From Archilochus colubris (Eukaryota > Chordata > Aves > Apodiformes > Trochilidae), in contig CM041090.1 of assembly GCA_023079485.1 (NCBI GenBank), forward strand, positions 5,144,519 to 5,208,518: a DNA stretch of 64,000 nucleotides, read 5' to 3'. Every line of letters starts with the position of its first letter. Position 1 is the stretch's first letter. The translations under genes and the position numbers were made by a program. Under the pieces are notes generated by a model that searched no databases, was not told where the DNA came from, and saw only the letters and a program-made list of their open reading frames with translations. Below, piece after piece: positions 12,101-24,100 of the stretch.

Positions 12101-15100
12101 TGAGTTCTGCCAGGACACGAAGCAGTATTTTTCTCCTGTTTTCAGAAGTACTGGGAGAGCTTTACCTCCTGCTAGAACAGCATCTCCACAACAGCAGGGC
12201 TGTGTTTCAGTGTTTCCTTTGCAAGACAGACTCATCTGAAGGCTGATTCTGAGAACACAACAAACATCCTGCTGTTACCTAACAGACACGTGCAGCTCCA
12301 TCCCTTCCCCAGCACCCATCAGTTTCCTTGGTTACAGATAGAAGCAGAGCAACCTTACAAGCTGGCTTCCCAGCTCCTTCCACATCCCAAACTTCTGATA
12401 CAGAGCAGCCCATGGGATCATTAAGGACATGGGATCATTAGGGATGGGATCATTAAGGACATGGGATCATTAAAGACATTTAAGTATCACCCTTCACCCA
12501 AACGTTTTACACTCAGCTTCCAGAAAATCCTCCTCAGGTAACCTGGCACTGCCTCTCTGGGTTGAGCATTTGTTAAGTAAAAATGGTGGTGAAACTCTGA
12601 TCAGAAAGACCCATCTAACAACACAGTGAAATCATCTCTTCTAGAGGAGGATGAGGAGGTCATGTAGGAGAGCATAAGGGGCCCTGAGGCTCTGTGGGGA
12701 AGAGGAGGTCGTGACAGTGGTGACAGTAATGCTGTGGGCAAGCAGGAGAGGACTTGTTGACTAAACCAATGGGTTGTGTGTCAATTGTGTGTGAATCACA
12801 GCTCTAAAGCAAAGGTTTGTCTCTGGGTTTCAAGTGTAGGCAGGAGCTACAAGGACTGGAGGGAACAAGGAGGCAAGAAAAAGTTCAAGTAATTCACTGG
12901 AACTAGAAGGAAAAAAATAAAAGAATACAGATCACTTCACTGTACACTTTGAATTACCAAGTAGGCATCCAGAAAGTCCCAGAAACCATTTAAAGCAAAG
13001 ACAAAATATCAGCTACAACTGCACAGCTGGATCAAATCAACAGAAAAGTCAGTATTTAGAAGAAAGAACGCTGAAAAACTCCAACAGGTAAAGCAAAGCA
13101 GTTCCTGGAATCATATTAATTTCTATTCCAAGTCTTTAATGTCAGTGGGGAATTTACTCCTGAAATGCACTTGGAGCTTTTTTACATACACTGGGCTGAA
13201 ATCTAAGTAAGAATTATTTCTACTTAACCACAAGGGATGTTTGTTGATGCAGATTTAAACAGGCTATCCATGTACTTACACTGCTTTACTCTGTTAGATG
13301 ATAAACACTTACTCATCCAGTGCAGTCTTCACCAAGAGCAAAAACAGAGAAATTAATTTTTCCTTCCTCTTAACCTAGAACAATCTTCAGGAAAAAACAA
13401 ACCAAACAAAATTACCTGCAACTAAATAAATTTTTTTTTGCCCTCCATTTTTGCCATGGAAAAATTCAGAGAAAGGATAAAAAGATTTCCTTTTGTGACA
13501 CTTTCAGCATGGCCTATCTGAATGTCACCAAATTCCTTCCAGAGAAACACCAAAATTCACACAAACATGCACAAATAACCCCCAAACCCACCAGCATTAC
13601 TGGTGTTTTTTGCAACTAGAAAAATGGGATGCTTTTCTCCAATAAATCCATCCACATTTCAAGATATAACATGGAAAATATTTGTATAGATGTAAACTGC
13701 AGTCTCTGAAGGCTCTGACCTAACATTCTTCAACAAACTGCAAGATGTTACCTGATTTGGGGCACACACTGGTTTGTACCCAGAATATGATCACATACAC
13801 CAACTACTTTGGTTGGGTTTTTTTTCCTAGTACTGCTTACCCACAGTGAGCTTCTACAACACAGTATTTCTCATCTTCTATCTTCATTCCACTTTTCCTC
13901 TCAGCATACTTAAAAAAACACAAGAAAAAAAAGGCAAGAAAAGGCCTTTGAAACTCTATAATCTGAAATACTAGAATGCTGGCCCTCAAAGAGGTTTAAT
14001 TTTGGGAGGAAGAGGATTTGCTTTCTCTTCCCTTCCTCAGTAAAGCCTAACTCTGGAAAACCTGATGCTGGCAGATGAAAACCTACAGCCTGAGCTGACT
14101 GTTAGAACCTGAGTCCTTTTTTCCTAACTACATTCCTCTTCCTGTTCCTGGCTTTTGAACCAAACATCAAATATCTACCACCAGCTTTAACTTTCCTTCC
14201 TAGAAGAGAGAATGCTACATGACAACAGAGTATGAAAATTGCTCCTTTGGTAGTACAGCCTGAAAGGTTGTAATTTCCATCAGAGCCTCTTGTAACTCCC
14301 ACTTGGCAGAGCATCTAGTGGCATAGGATGCTTTCAGAAAATTGCAGGCTTTGGGAACGTGCAAAGAATCTGTCATGTGTGCCATATAATTAAGTGTGAG
14401 TTCCCTCAAGCACAGGATGCAGTTAAGAGCAACTTGATTCAGAGATCACCCTGCACGTGGAGATCACACCTCAGGAACAGGGATGTCTCACTTGGAAGAG
14501 GAATACACTGCCTGGGTTAGAAGATTTGGCTACGGAGAAGTATCAGGTCAGAGGCACTGAAGGAAAAAACCAAACCTGAGGAGAGCTTGAGGGATACATC
14601 GATAGATAATCACCCATCTCAGGATGAGAAGGGAAGAAATGGTGCAGTTCAGATGAAGGAAGGGCACAGACTGAACTCCCCCCTTTGCTCATTGTGGGTG
14701 TCTTTTCAAAAAGCAGAACAAAAATACCTCCTGGTCAAGAGCTGGGTTTGATTTTTAAGAGGGAAGCTGCAAAGTCTAAATTGGATTCTAAATGCCTTTG
14801 ATTTTGATCCACTGAAGAGGAACATGTGCACTTCTAGAAATCAATCCAAGCAGCATTTAGGTTCCCAGAGGAATGAACTTTCCAGATGACATTTTGTTAT
14901 CATCACAAAGATATTTACTCATACTATGACCACTGATATAATGTACTGATACATGATCTCATGCTCAGGGACCAGGAGTAAGATCAGTTTGGACAAGAAA
15001 GAATTTAATTAGAGAACTGGTGAAAAAGACAAATTCTTTTTTTTTTTTTTCCTGGTTCAAGTTCTGATCTTTGCTGTTCATGACTAGGTGAGTCAAGGTG

Positions 15101-18100
15101 ATTCCTGATGGGCAGATTTCAGTGTATCAGCATATAGTTTTGTATCAGGGTGATAATCACCACCCAGCTTTGCCATCTTCATTACTTAACCAGAATAAAT
15201 AGCAGCATCAGCAAACTTCTTCCCAAAGTTCTGAAACACTACACATGCAGAAAAGGAGTCTAAACAGGATACCCTAAAATGAGGCCTGGTGTTCTCAATA
15301 CAGAATATGTCTGTGTGGAGGAATGCCTGATTCCTGTGCTTGGATAAATATAAACTGCAAAATCTAAGTTGGGTTGTAAACATAACATCCCCAAGGACAG
15401 TGTTTTACCTAGAAAGAGTATTAACTGCTGAATCATTAACTTCTGAAAGGATGCTCCATACATTTCCTTATCAAAGTAAAGATGTTTAGTCTGTGAATGT
15501 GAGATGTGAGAGTTTGGTGTTTCATAGAAAAGAAATTTGCTCCTTCCCTCTGCTCATTGTCCCTCACTCTGAACATGCACAACTCAGGACTGGACTTATA
15601 GGCTGGACTTGAGAGGTCTTTTCCAGCCTCAATAACTCTGTGAAGTCAAAGTGCTGACATTATTAAGGCCATTTTTACTTAGAGGAGCAGGCAGGGCTAC
15701 TCTTCATCCCACAGACACTGTGCTTTATGCAATGCTTGCCTGAGTTTAAGAAAATGACATCAACTCTTTGGGTGTTTAAACAGAGAAAGTCCCCTTCCAC
15801 CAACACTGATTTAATTTTAAATAATGGGAAAGGTCTTTTTTTGGGCAGAAGAGTGGCTGGGCTGCAATTTCACTGCTACACACAGCCAGTCCTAGTCCCA
15901 AGCTCAAGATGTGGTATTTCCATGTGGTATTTCTTGATCCCTATGCTTATTCCACAGAATATTCCACAAGCTGTGCTTTCACTAACTATTACTAAATGCT
16001 TTTAGTAACAATGTTCTCTACACAGAAGGAAAATAAAGAACACCTTAGCAGCTAAAGGACTCTCTCCACCTGATGTGGATACTCACAGGGGAGGGTTTCT
16101 TCCTCATTTCAAAGGTCCGGGTGGCACCAAAGCTGAGGGAAGCAATGAGAGGGTTTGTCCCCAGGGCTGGCTCATCGTCACTGTGCCAGTCCACGCTGTC
16201 CTTCTCGTTTCGGTAGAGGTTGCAGAGGAGGGAATTGAAGGTGTGGCCGGAGAACTCCTCAATGCGCTCCTTCAGCACGGTCAGCAGAGGGGGCCACTGC
16301 AGCCAGGGACAGCAGGAGGAGGGGACATGGAATGGAGGCAGACACAGAGAGGGGAAGGAGTGAAAAACAAAATGTACTGCACTTCAATCACGATAAACAG
16401 GAAATCAAACAAATCACCTTAAACTGGAAATCAAACAAATCACCTTAAACAGGAAATCAAAGAGCAATTATGTTTTAAGTATCTTAATAAAGGCAAAAAG
16501 CATGCAACTTCTCCCATGCATACCCTGTTTTTTTTTTAACCTGGCCAAGTGTGGAGAAGTTTAAAACAGGGGTCTGGTAACATCTGACTGACCTGGGCAT
16601 TGCTGGTGGGCACAGTGTGATAATCAGTGACATGTCCTACAGCTTTGGACACAGACAGAAAGACAACTGTTGGCCTCACACTGTCACGGTGTGTCCCCAC
16701 TCTTAATACAGTCTCTTAAGCCCAGCTCATCACCTCCTGGGGTTTTGACTTCTTCAGGTTTCAGGAGGTTCAAGGTGAGCTCCTTGAACAACCAGAGCAA
16801 CCTTCCAATATCTGAAGGGGCTACAAGAAAGCTGGGGGAGGGCTTTGGACACGGGGGGGTAGGGAGAGGAGAAGGGGAAATGGTTTCCAAGTGGGAGAGG
16901 GGAGATGGAGGTTGGAGATGAGGAAGAAATACTTTGGGGTGAGGGTGGTGGAGTCCCCATCCCTGGAGGCATTGAAAAGGCATTTGGAGCTGGTCCTTAA
17001 GGCCATGGGTTAGGAGTTGGCTGTGGTGTTGGTGCAAGGTTGGGCTGGAGGAGCTTGGAGGTCTCTTCCAAGCTCAGCATTCTGTGCTGAGCCCCTGTGC
17101 CAGGTTTCCCAGGGAAGCTGTGGCTGCCCCATCCCTGGCAGTGTCTCAGGTCAGGTTGGATGGGGCTTGGAGCAACCTGGGCTGGTGGGAGGTGTCCCTG
17201 ACCATGGAAAGGGGTTGGAATTGGATGAGAATTGAGGTCCCTTCCAACCCAAACGAGTCTGGGATTCTATGATGTGATGACATTGTAACTTTTCAGTGGT
17301 TCACAAAACTCCTGTCACAGGCCCTGAATGTCATCCTTCCCCTTGGTAACATCTTGCTGAGCCCATAGCCCAGGGCAGCTCTTCACTTTTTATTACAACT
17401 CAGTCCAGTGAATCATGATCTAATGTTACAAACTTACATCACGACTTTCATCTCTCAGAGTGCTTTTAAGTACTACATGAGTATATTTAAAAAAACAACA
17501 AACCAAAGCAACCAAAAAGCCAAAGCAATGTAGGGCAGAATAGCTGCCCATTACATAAGCAGAAACAGAGATCAAGAGAGGACAAAGAACTGATTCCACA
17601 TGTTCCAGTGCAACCATGGCAGAAGCAACAGAGAGCAGGAATTATTACCTAGTATTCACCAAACAAGTCTGCACCCCCTTTTTTCCACGCTTCCTCATCT
17701 TCAAAGGGTTTTTAACCAATGGGTTCTACTGCAGGAGCCTCAACATCCCATATTCTCTGTCTGAATCATAGAATGGCTCAGGCTGGAAATGACCTTCAAA
17801 GTTCAGCCTTGTCCTAACCCTATTACCCTATTCCTGATGACCCCAAAATTAGGGGTATTTCTACCTAAATCACCCCCTCAATGACATTTCAGGCCCAGGA
17901 GAGTGGTGGAGTTCCCATCCCTGGAGGCATTGAAAAGGCATTTGGAGCTGGTCCTTAAGGCCATGGGTTAGGAGTTGGCTGTGGTGTTGGTGCAAGGTTG
18001 GGCTGGATGAGCTTGGAGGTCTCTTCCAACCTCAACATTCTGTGATTCTGTGACTACAAGTCATAGGAATAATTAATTATAGCTAAACAGAGCTTGCAGC

Positions 18101-21100
18101 TATGTGACATGCAGGGGAAACAGCACTACCCAAAAAAAAAGCTCTAGGGTGTCATCAGGCTGCCTGGACAGGCAGTATGTGCAGAACATAATATAATGAC
18201 AGCAGAGCACAACCAGAATTACTGAAAGCACTTTTCAGTGACCAAAGAGGATTAGATTCCTTCAATTCCTATCTCAAAAGTATTTAAATGTTACCAGATG
18301 GTGAATTTTACAGCTCAGTGAAAACCCCACTACAAACCTGCAGCAGTGGAAGCAGTTTTGCTGAAACATTACTGTGCCTTCAGCTACATCACTGCTTACA
18401 AAAAGACCTAAAGACCAAGTATCTAACACCAAAATTCACTGAGGCACAAACACGGGATTACAGTTAGCAGTGCTGCAACCACATTCAGTCTTAACCAACC
18501 AACCAAGGAGGGGCACAGAGATAATTACTCCTCCAGATCAAGCATTCAAAGCAAGTCATTGGCTTTGGCCAAGCTGTGCACTAAATTACATTTCATTTGG
18601 GGTATTTTTGTGAGACCAATCCTATTTTACATGGAAGGACTGGGCTCTTTACACCATATACTGCTGCTTCTACAGGAACTCCTGCCTACAAAGCTGAGTG
18701 AAATATTCCAGTGCAGTCCACTCATCTCAATTTCTGCTGGACTTTGTCTCTGTTAAAATAAGAATTACTCAGGGATAAAAGACAGGATCAGCACATGTGA
18801 CCAGTTTCAGTGCTCTACCTCTTGGATGAGGCAAACTGGCCCAAAGAGAGCTAACTCTGAACTTGATGCATGAAACCATCAATTCAGGGTCCACAGGCTC
18901 TGCCCAACCTCTGAGCAGCAGCAGTTTACACAACAGCTGATTCTGAACTGGATTTAAATTATTAATGTACAGAAGACTGATTCTGGAGGGGCACTTCCAA
19001 TCTTTAGAGCAGCCCAGCTTCTAGAAAAATCCCTTCAAAGCAAACATTCCAAAAATAAGTACCAAACCTAAAATACCCATTTTCTCCCCATAAATTCCAT
19101 AGGTTATGGAATTTCTGTACTACAGGTTTTTCTGGACTGCAAAATCTTCACAACTCATGTTGTTAAATAACACCTTTACACTTTTCTCAATCTGAGTGTT
19201 CCTTGGAGGCACTCATTCACATATTGACAGGAACCAGCCGTGTGCCCAGGTGGCCAAGAAGGCCAATGGCATCCTGGCCTGGATCAGGAACAGCGTGGCC
19301 AGCAGGTCCAGGGAAGGGATTCTGCCCCTGTACTCAGCACTGGTGAGGCCACAGCTTGAGTCCTGTGTCCAGTTCTGGGCCCCTCAGTTCAGGAAGGAGA
19401 TTGAGGTGCTGGAACAGGTCCAGAGAAGAGCAAGGAGGCTGTGAAGGGATCCAGCACAAGTCCTGTGAGGAAGGGCTGAGGGAGCTGGGGGTGTTCAGGC
19501 TGGAGAAGAGGAGGCTCAGGGGAGACCTCATCACTCTCTACAACTCCCTGAAAGGAGGTTGGAGCCAGGGGGGGGTTGGGCTCTTTTCCCAGGCAACTCT
19601 CAGCAAGACAAGAAGGCACGGTCTCAAGTTGTGCCGGGGGAGGTTTAGGTTGGATATTAGAAAGAATTTCTTTCTGGAGAGGGTGATCAGGCATTGGAAT
19701 GGGCTGCCCAGGGAAGTAGTGGATTTTCCATCCCTGGAGATATTTCAAAAGAGACTGGATGTGGCACTCAGTGCCATGGTCTAGTAACTGCAGCAGTAAT
19801 GGATCAAGGGTTGGACTAGATGATCTCTGAGGTCCCTTCCAACCCAGTCGATTCTATGATTCCTGCTTTGGTAGCAGTTCTGGGACTTGGGGCATTTCTC
19901 TCTCCTGCTATCCAGCCTTCAAAAGTCACAATTTATGGTTCAGAACACTGCAGCCCACTGCCATGGATATTTCAAACAAAGCAATGCTGAGAAGCAGGCC
20001 AATGGGACAGCAGAAAGTAAGCCAGAGAGAGACAGTGACCATGAACAAAACAGCAGTGAGTCACTCAGCTTTTAACCCTTCCAAGAGAATGTGGAAAATT
20101 CCATCATACAGCCTGAAGCTGGTGAGTAAGCAGGTTGTGTGTGTGAATTTCATGGCACTCACAAAATTCTCTTTTAAAATTCTCATTTAAGTGCCTAAAT
20201 TCTGATTTAAGAAGTGCTCAGTTTCTGAAAGTAACTAACTCAGTAACTGTTGCATCTTCATACAACTAAAAACTCAGTATGACAAAGTACAGTACAATCT
20301 CCAGTATGGATACCTAGAGTAACCCACACAGAACACTTGAGGAGTTTTGTCCAAAGCTACAGTGATCCAAAAGCAGACTTCTCAAGTTGTTTTTTTTTTT
20401 TGCCAATATTTAACAATTAAATCATGCTCCTCTCAATCTACTCATAGTGCTTTTTTTATGGAGCTACACACATTCTGCTAGAATCTGTTGCTGAACACAA
20501 ATGAAATGCTGGTAGATACTCTAAATAAAAATAGAGGAATAGAGTTGTTGGGGGTTTTTTTGTGTCTCAGTCTCTGCAAAAGGTTTCTGATAATAAAAGA
20601 AATCTGCAAACATATACATACATTTGGATTTGGCTGCATTGTTATCCTGGAGTAGGTGTAAGGAAGTTCCCCATACCAGGCGGTAAGCCTTGGTTCCTCA
20701 AAAGAGACTTCTAAAACAAAAAAAAAAAGAGGAAAACTTTCTCAGTTGCCTTATCAAAGGACTTGAAAAGGGAAAGATGATGCAACCCTGCCAAGAAACT
20801 TAATGAAAGCACAGTGCACTCACCTAAAATTAAAAAGCAGCCCCTTAAACTCTTCAGCCTTTCATATTGAACTCAAGTGAAGGAATGAGATTATTTAAAA
20901 GCAGGACTGCCTCTGTAAGAGGAATTACCCTGCCAAAATCTTGGAACCCCATCAATTGACTCATCCCTATGCCAGACAGGGTAGGGACTGGACAATTTAA
21001 TGACAGGAAAATGAAGCTGAAATGTTATTTATAATTCTGGCTTGGTTTATATTCTCCCAGTGCCCAATACACTGACATAAGTTGCAAGATGCAGCCTCTG

Positions 21101-24100
21101 GGAAGCAGAAAAGGCTGCAGCATCAGTGGGGCATTACAAGAGCAGAAAATACCAGGCTGGAGAAGTAGTTTTGTTAAATATGCCCATGCTCTGGGGTGTC
21201 ATACAAACATCAAATTAAAAGTACTTTCAACTTGTGAAAAGACTTATCTAGTAGCTATTTCTCCTCCTTGACAGGCAACATTCTCCATTATGCTGTACCT
21301 TTACTGCAAGCTAAAACACACATGCTGAAGATATTTTCCAGTTCTGCCCAGTAACTACTCCAGTACTACTCCTGACTGAAGAGGAAGTTAGAAAGAACAG
21401 ATGCCCCTTAGTGAACAAATCCAGAATAGCACTTACTGCATACTGGAACTAATAAAGCCAAGGGAAAAGCCACAAGCTTTGCTGAGATTTGGAAGTGAGA
21501 GAAGCAAAAAACATATTCCTGGTGGCAGAAACCTCAAAGAACACCATTTCTGCAGCATCACTGGGAGACATTATGTTAAGAAAGGGAATTTTATTTTGCA
21601 GAGCTCTCATTAGTATGATGGACATGTTAGGGAGACTGAAAAATCAGCAGCAGGACTCTTCAGATATACATCCAAAACCTAGAAGGAAACATGTGAAGCA
21701 GTGGTAATATGTATAATGAAAAGCAGTGATCAATTATGAAGGGATTTTGGTATGGAAGGGACCTGAGAATGACCTGAAAAGTTGGTCTACACAGCCCTTA
21801 CCCTGCCTGATGTGAGTTCTCTGCCCCCAAGGTATGTCTTGAAGGAGTTGTTCAAACATCCAGTCTGCTTGTTCTGAGTCAATAAAGCCAGGAACCAAAT
21901 GAATCCTAAGCAAGAAAAAGATAAAGATGGAAGGAATATAAACTTTTATATATGCTGTGACAAAATATTCTGATTTTCAGGATTACCAAAGGAGGTAAGA
22001 ATGACTGAAATGCATCAGAGCAAAAGTCAAAACCCAGCATCCTATTCCTGAGCACAGGAATATCCTATTCCTTTATATCCTATTCCTGAGCACAGGAATA
22101 TCCTATTCCTTTATATCCTATTCCTGAGCACAGCCAAAAGCAGGTGTGAAGGGAAGGACAGAAGGCAGCAGGAGCTGCTGATAAATCTTCCCCCTATAAA
22201 ACACCAAAATATCAGACAAGTCCTACAACCAGGCATATAATGTGTGAAAAATGGCATCTTTCTGATTGTTATTAACTTCCCACCTGACAAATTAGACAGC
22301 CCTGATTATGGTCTAACAATCAACATAATAATTGCCTTTCATTGACCATCTCCATGCCACTTCCATAGCCCTTTATCACCACTCCCATCCTACCCTCTCT
22401 TTTCAAAGCACAAGAAGCCCAGAGCACTTAACCTCTCTTATTTTTTACATTTTCCTAGGTACATTTTATACTTTTATTATACTAACAGGAGCATTCAAAA
22501 CTTCCAGCCACTGTAGTGAGCTGCAAAACAGGAATGCTGATCACAAGAGGTCACTCTCATGAGTATTCAATGCTCCAAAGACATCACAAGAAGATTACAT
22601 AAATAGTAAAGGTACTAAAAGAGATGTAAATAAATAAACTTTCTAGAAATGTGTATATTCCAGCAACACATTATGGAAACAAACCCTAGAAAGCAAGAGA
22701 GTAATCCAGCTGTTGTGTATCTTTTCTCTTTCCAGCTAGTCAAAATTTTTACTTTTCAGATTGGTCTGAAACTTCATTTGCATTTTAGAAGAAACCAAGC
22801 TGAAAGTTTTGAAACAAACACACACAACATTGACATTTTTTACACTATTAATAACACCTATCAAATTCAGAAGGAAATACTTAATACTGATACTGCAGCT
22901 AAGACAGCAAGACAAAACAAAATGCATTTGCAGGTTTTCTTCTGAAGTGTCCTGAAGCAAAAATAATTAAGGTAGAGCATACACCCAAAATGGCAAACTG
23001 TCAACTTACCAAAGGTGCCCCAAGCCAAATGCTTTTATTAGATTATTTTTAACCAATTTATAGCTAAAAGTTTTTTGGCAGCTCTTAACTATACAACACA
23101 GACATCACCTACTTGCAGGGTGATACTACTCCAAATTCCAAGTAAGTCTGTGCTACCTGAGATTCAAAATATTTCCAGAAGATAAGCAGGAAGGGCACCT
23201 GCTGGAGTTAAAGCACTCCAAAGAGTAGACTCCAGGAAGCTGAGTGTCACCATGTCATTCTGCAGTAGCACACAGAGAGTTTCATCCCCTTACCTAGAAA
23301 TGCCACTGGGTTCTTCACTGAGCTCATACACACCAGGCTTGCTGAGGATGCAGAAGGGAAAGAGCTATCAGATGGACAAACAACAAGAAATTATCTTACA
23401 CTGGGCAGCAGGGGCCAGAATTACTGTAAGCCTGGCCTAGGGAAGGTTTTCTTTAAAAAAAGCAAAAAAAAAAAAGAAGATGGGGAAAAAATTATGTTGT
23501 GGAGACAGACAGAGGTCAGGGTAAGGCAGCCAGGGGTGCTACAGAAGCAAATGATTTTGTGTGCACCATCATTTCACCAAAGGCTCAGAGTTTGAGGCCT
23601 CTAGGATTAAATAAATGAGGGATGTCTCAGGGAACCTACAGGAGACAACCACTCCAGGCTGCATGTCCAGCCACCCTGAGAAAGAAAATTCTACCAAACT
23701 GAAGCAAACTTTATTTTCAAAATCTGTAACTTCACCATATGCCACCACAGCCTGTCACAGTCAGAGTTATTCTGAGAAGATCCCCATTTCAACACCCAGC
23801 TACAGGACACAAATACCCAGATTCACTGTGACACACACTAGCAGCCACTTTGCCAAACCTTTAAAGGCAAAGCTGCTTGAGTTGCCACCCCAGTTATATT
23901 CCAGGATAACAACAGGTCATTTCCAGCATGGTTTACACAGGGCCTGTGCTAAGAAAATGCATATTGCTAACCAAAGGGAACATATTTGCTGATCCAGAAT
24001 GTCCAACTGTTCCTCCTTCCTGGCTCATACAGCTACACCAAAGCTACAACACTGGTCACCACAGGCTGGGACTCTCCTGATTAGAAAATCAGTTCATTAT

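Larger units (their letters stand above)
6771..16086 (-). other. ALKBH3: ALKBH3 intron 7 (9.3 kb)
   Basis: This is the largest ALKBH3 intron. It holds a reverse-transcriptase-bearing CR1 (7563-8995), an A-tract with an upstream AATAAA (9977-10011), a 17-bp tandem repeat (12411-12476) and a short CR1 tail (15593-15645). The remainder is AT-rich unique sequence. Confidence 0.85.
16297..20621 (-). other. ALKBH3: ALKBH3 intron 6
   Basis: This 4.3-kb intron is rich in CR1 pieces (16772-17274, 17764-17815, 17895-18053, 19231-19862). It also has a 26-bp tandem repeat about 100 bp upstream of exon 7. The rest is unique. Confidence 0.85.

Noticed and set aside
16075..16422. 115-codon plus-strand open frame
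   Set aside because: It is the antisense shadow of ALKBH3 exon 7.
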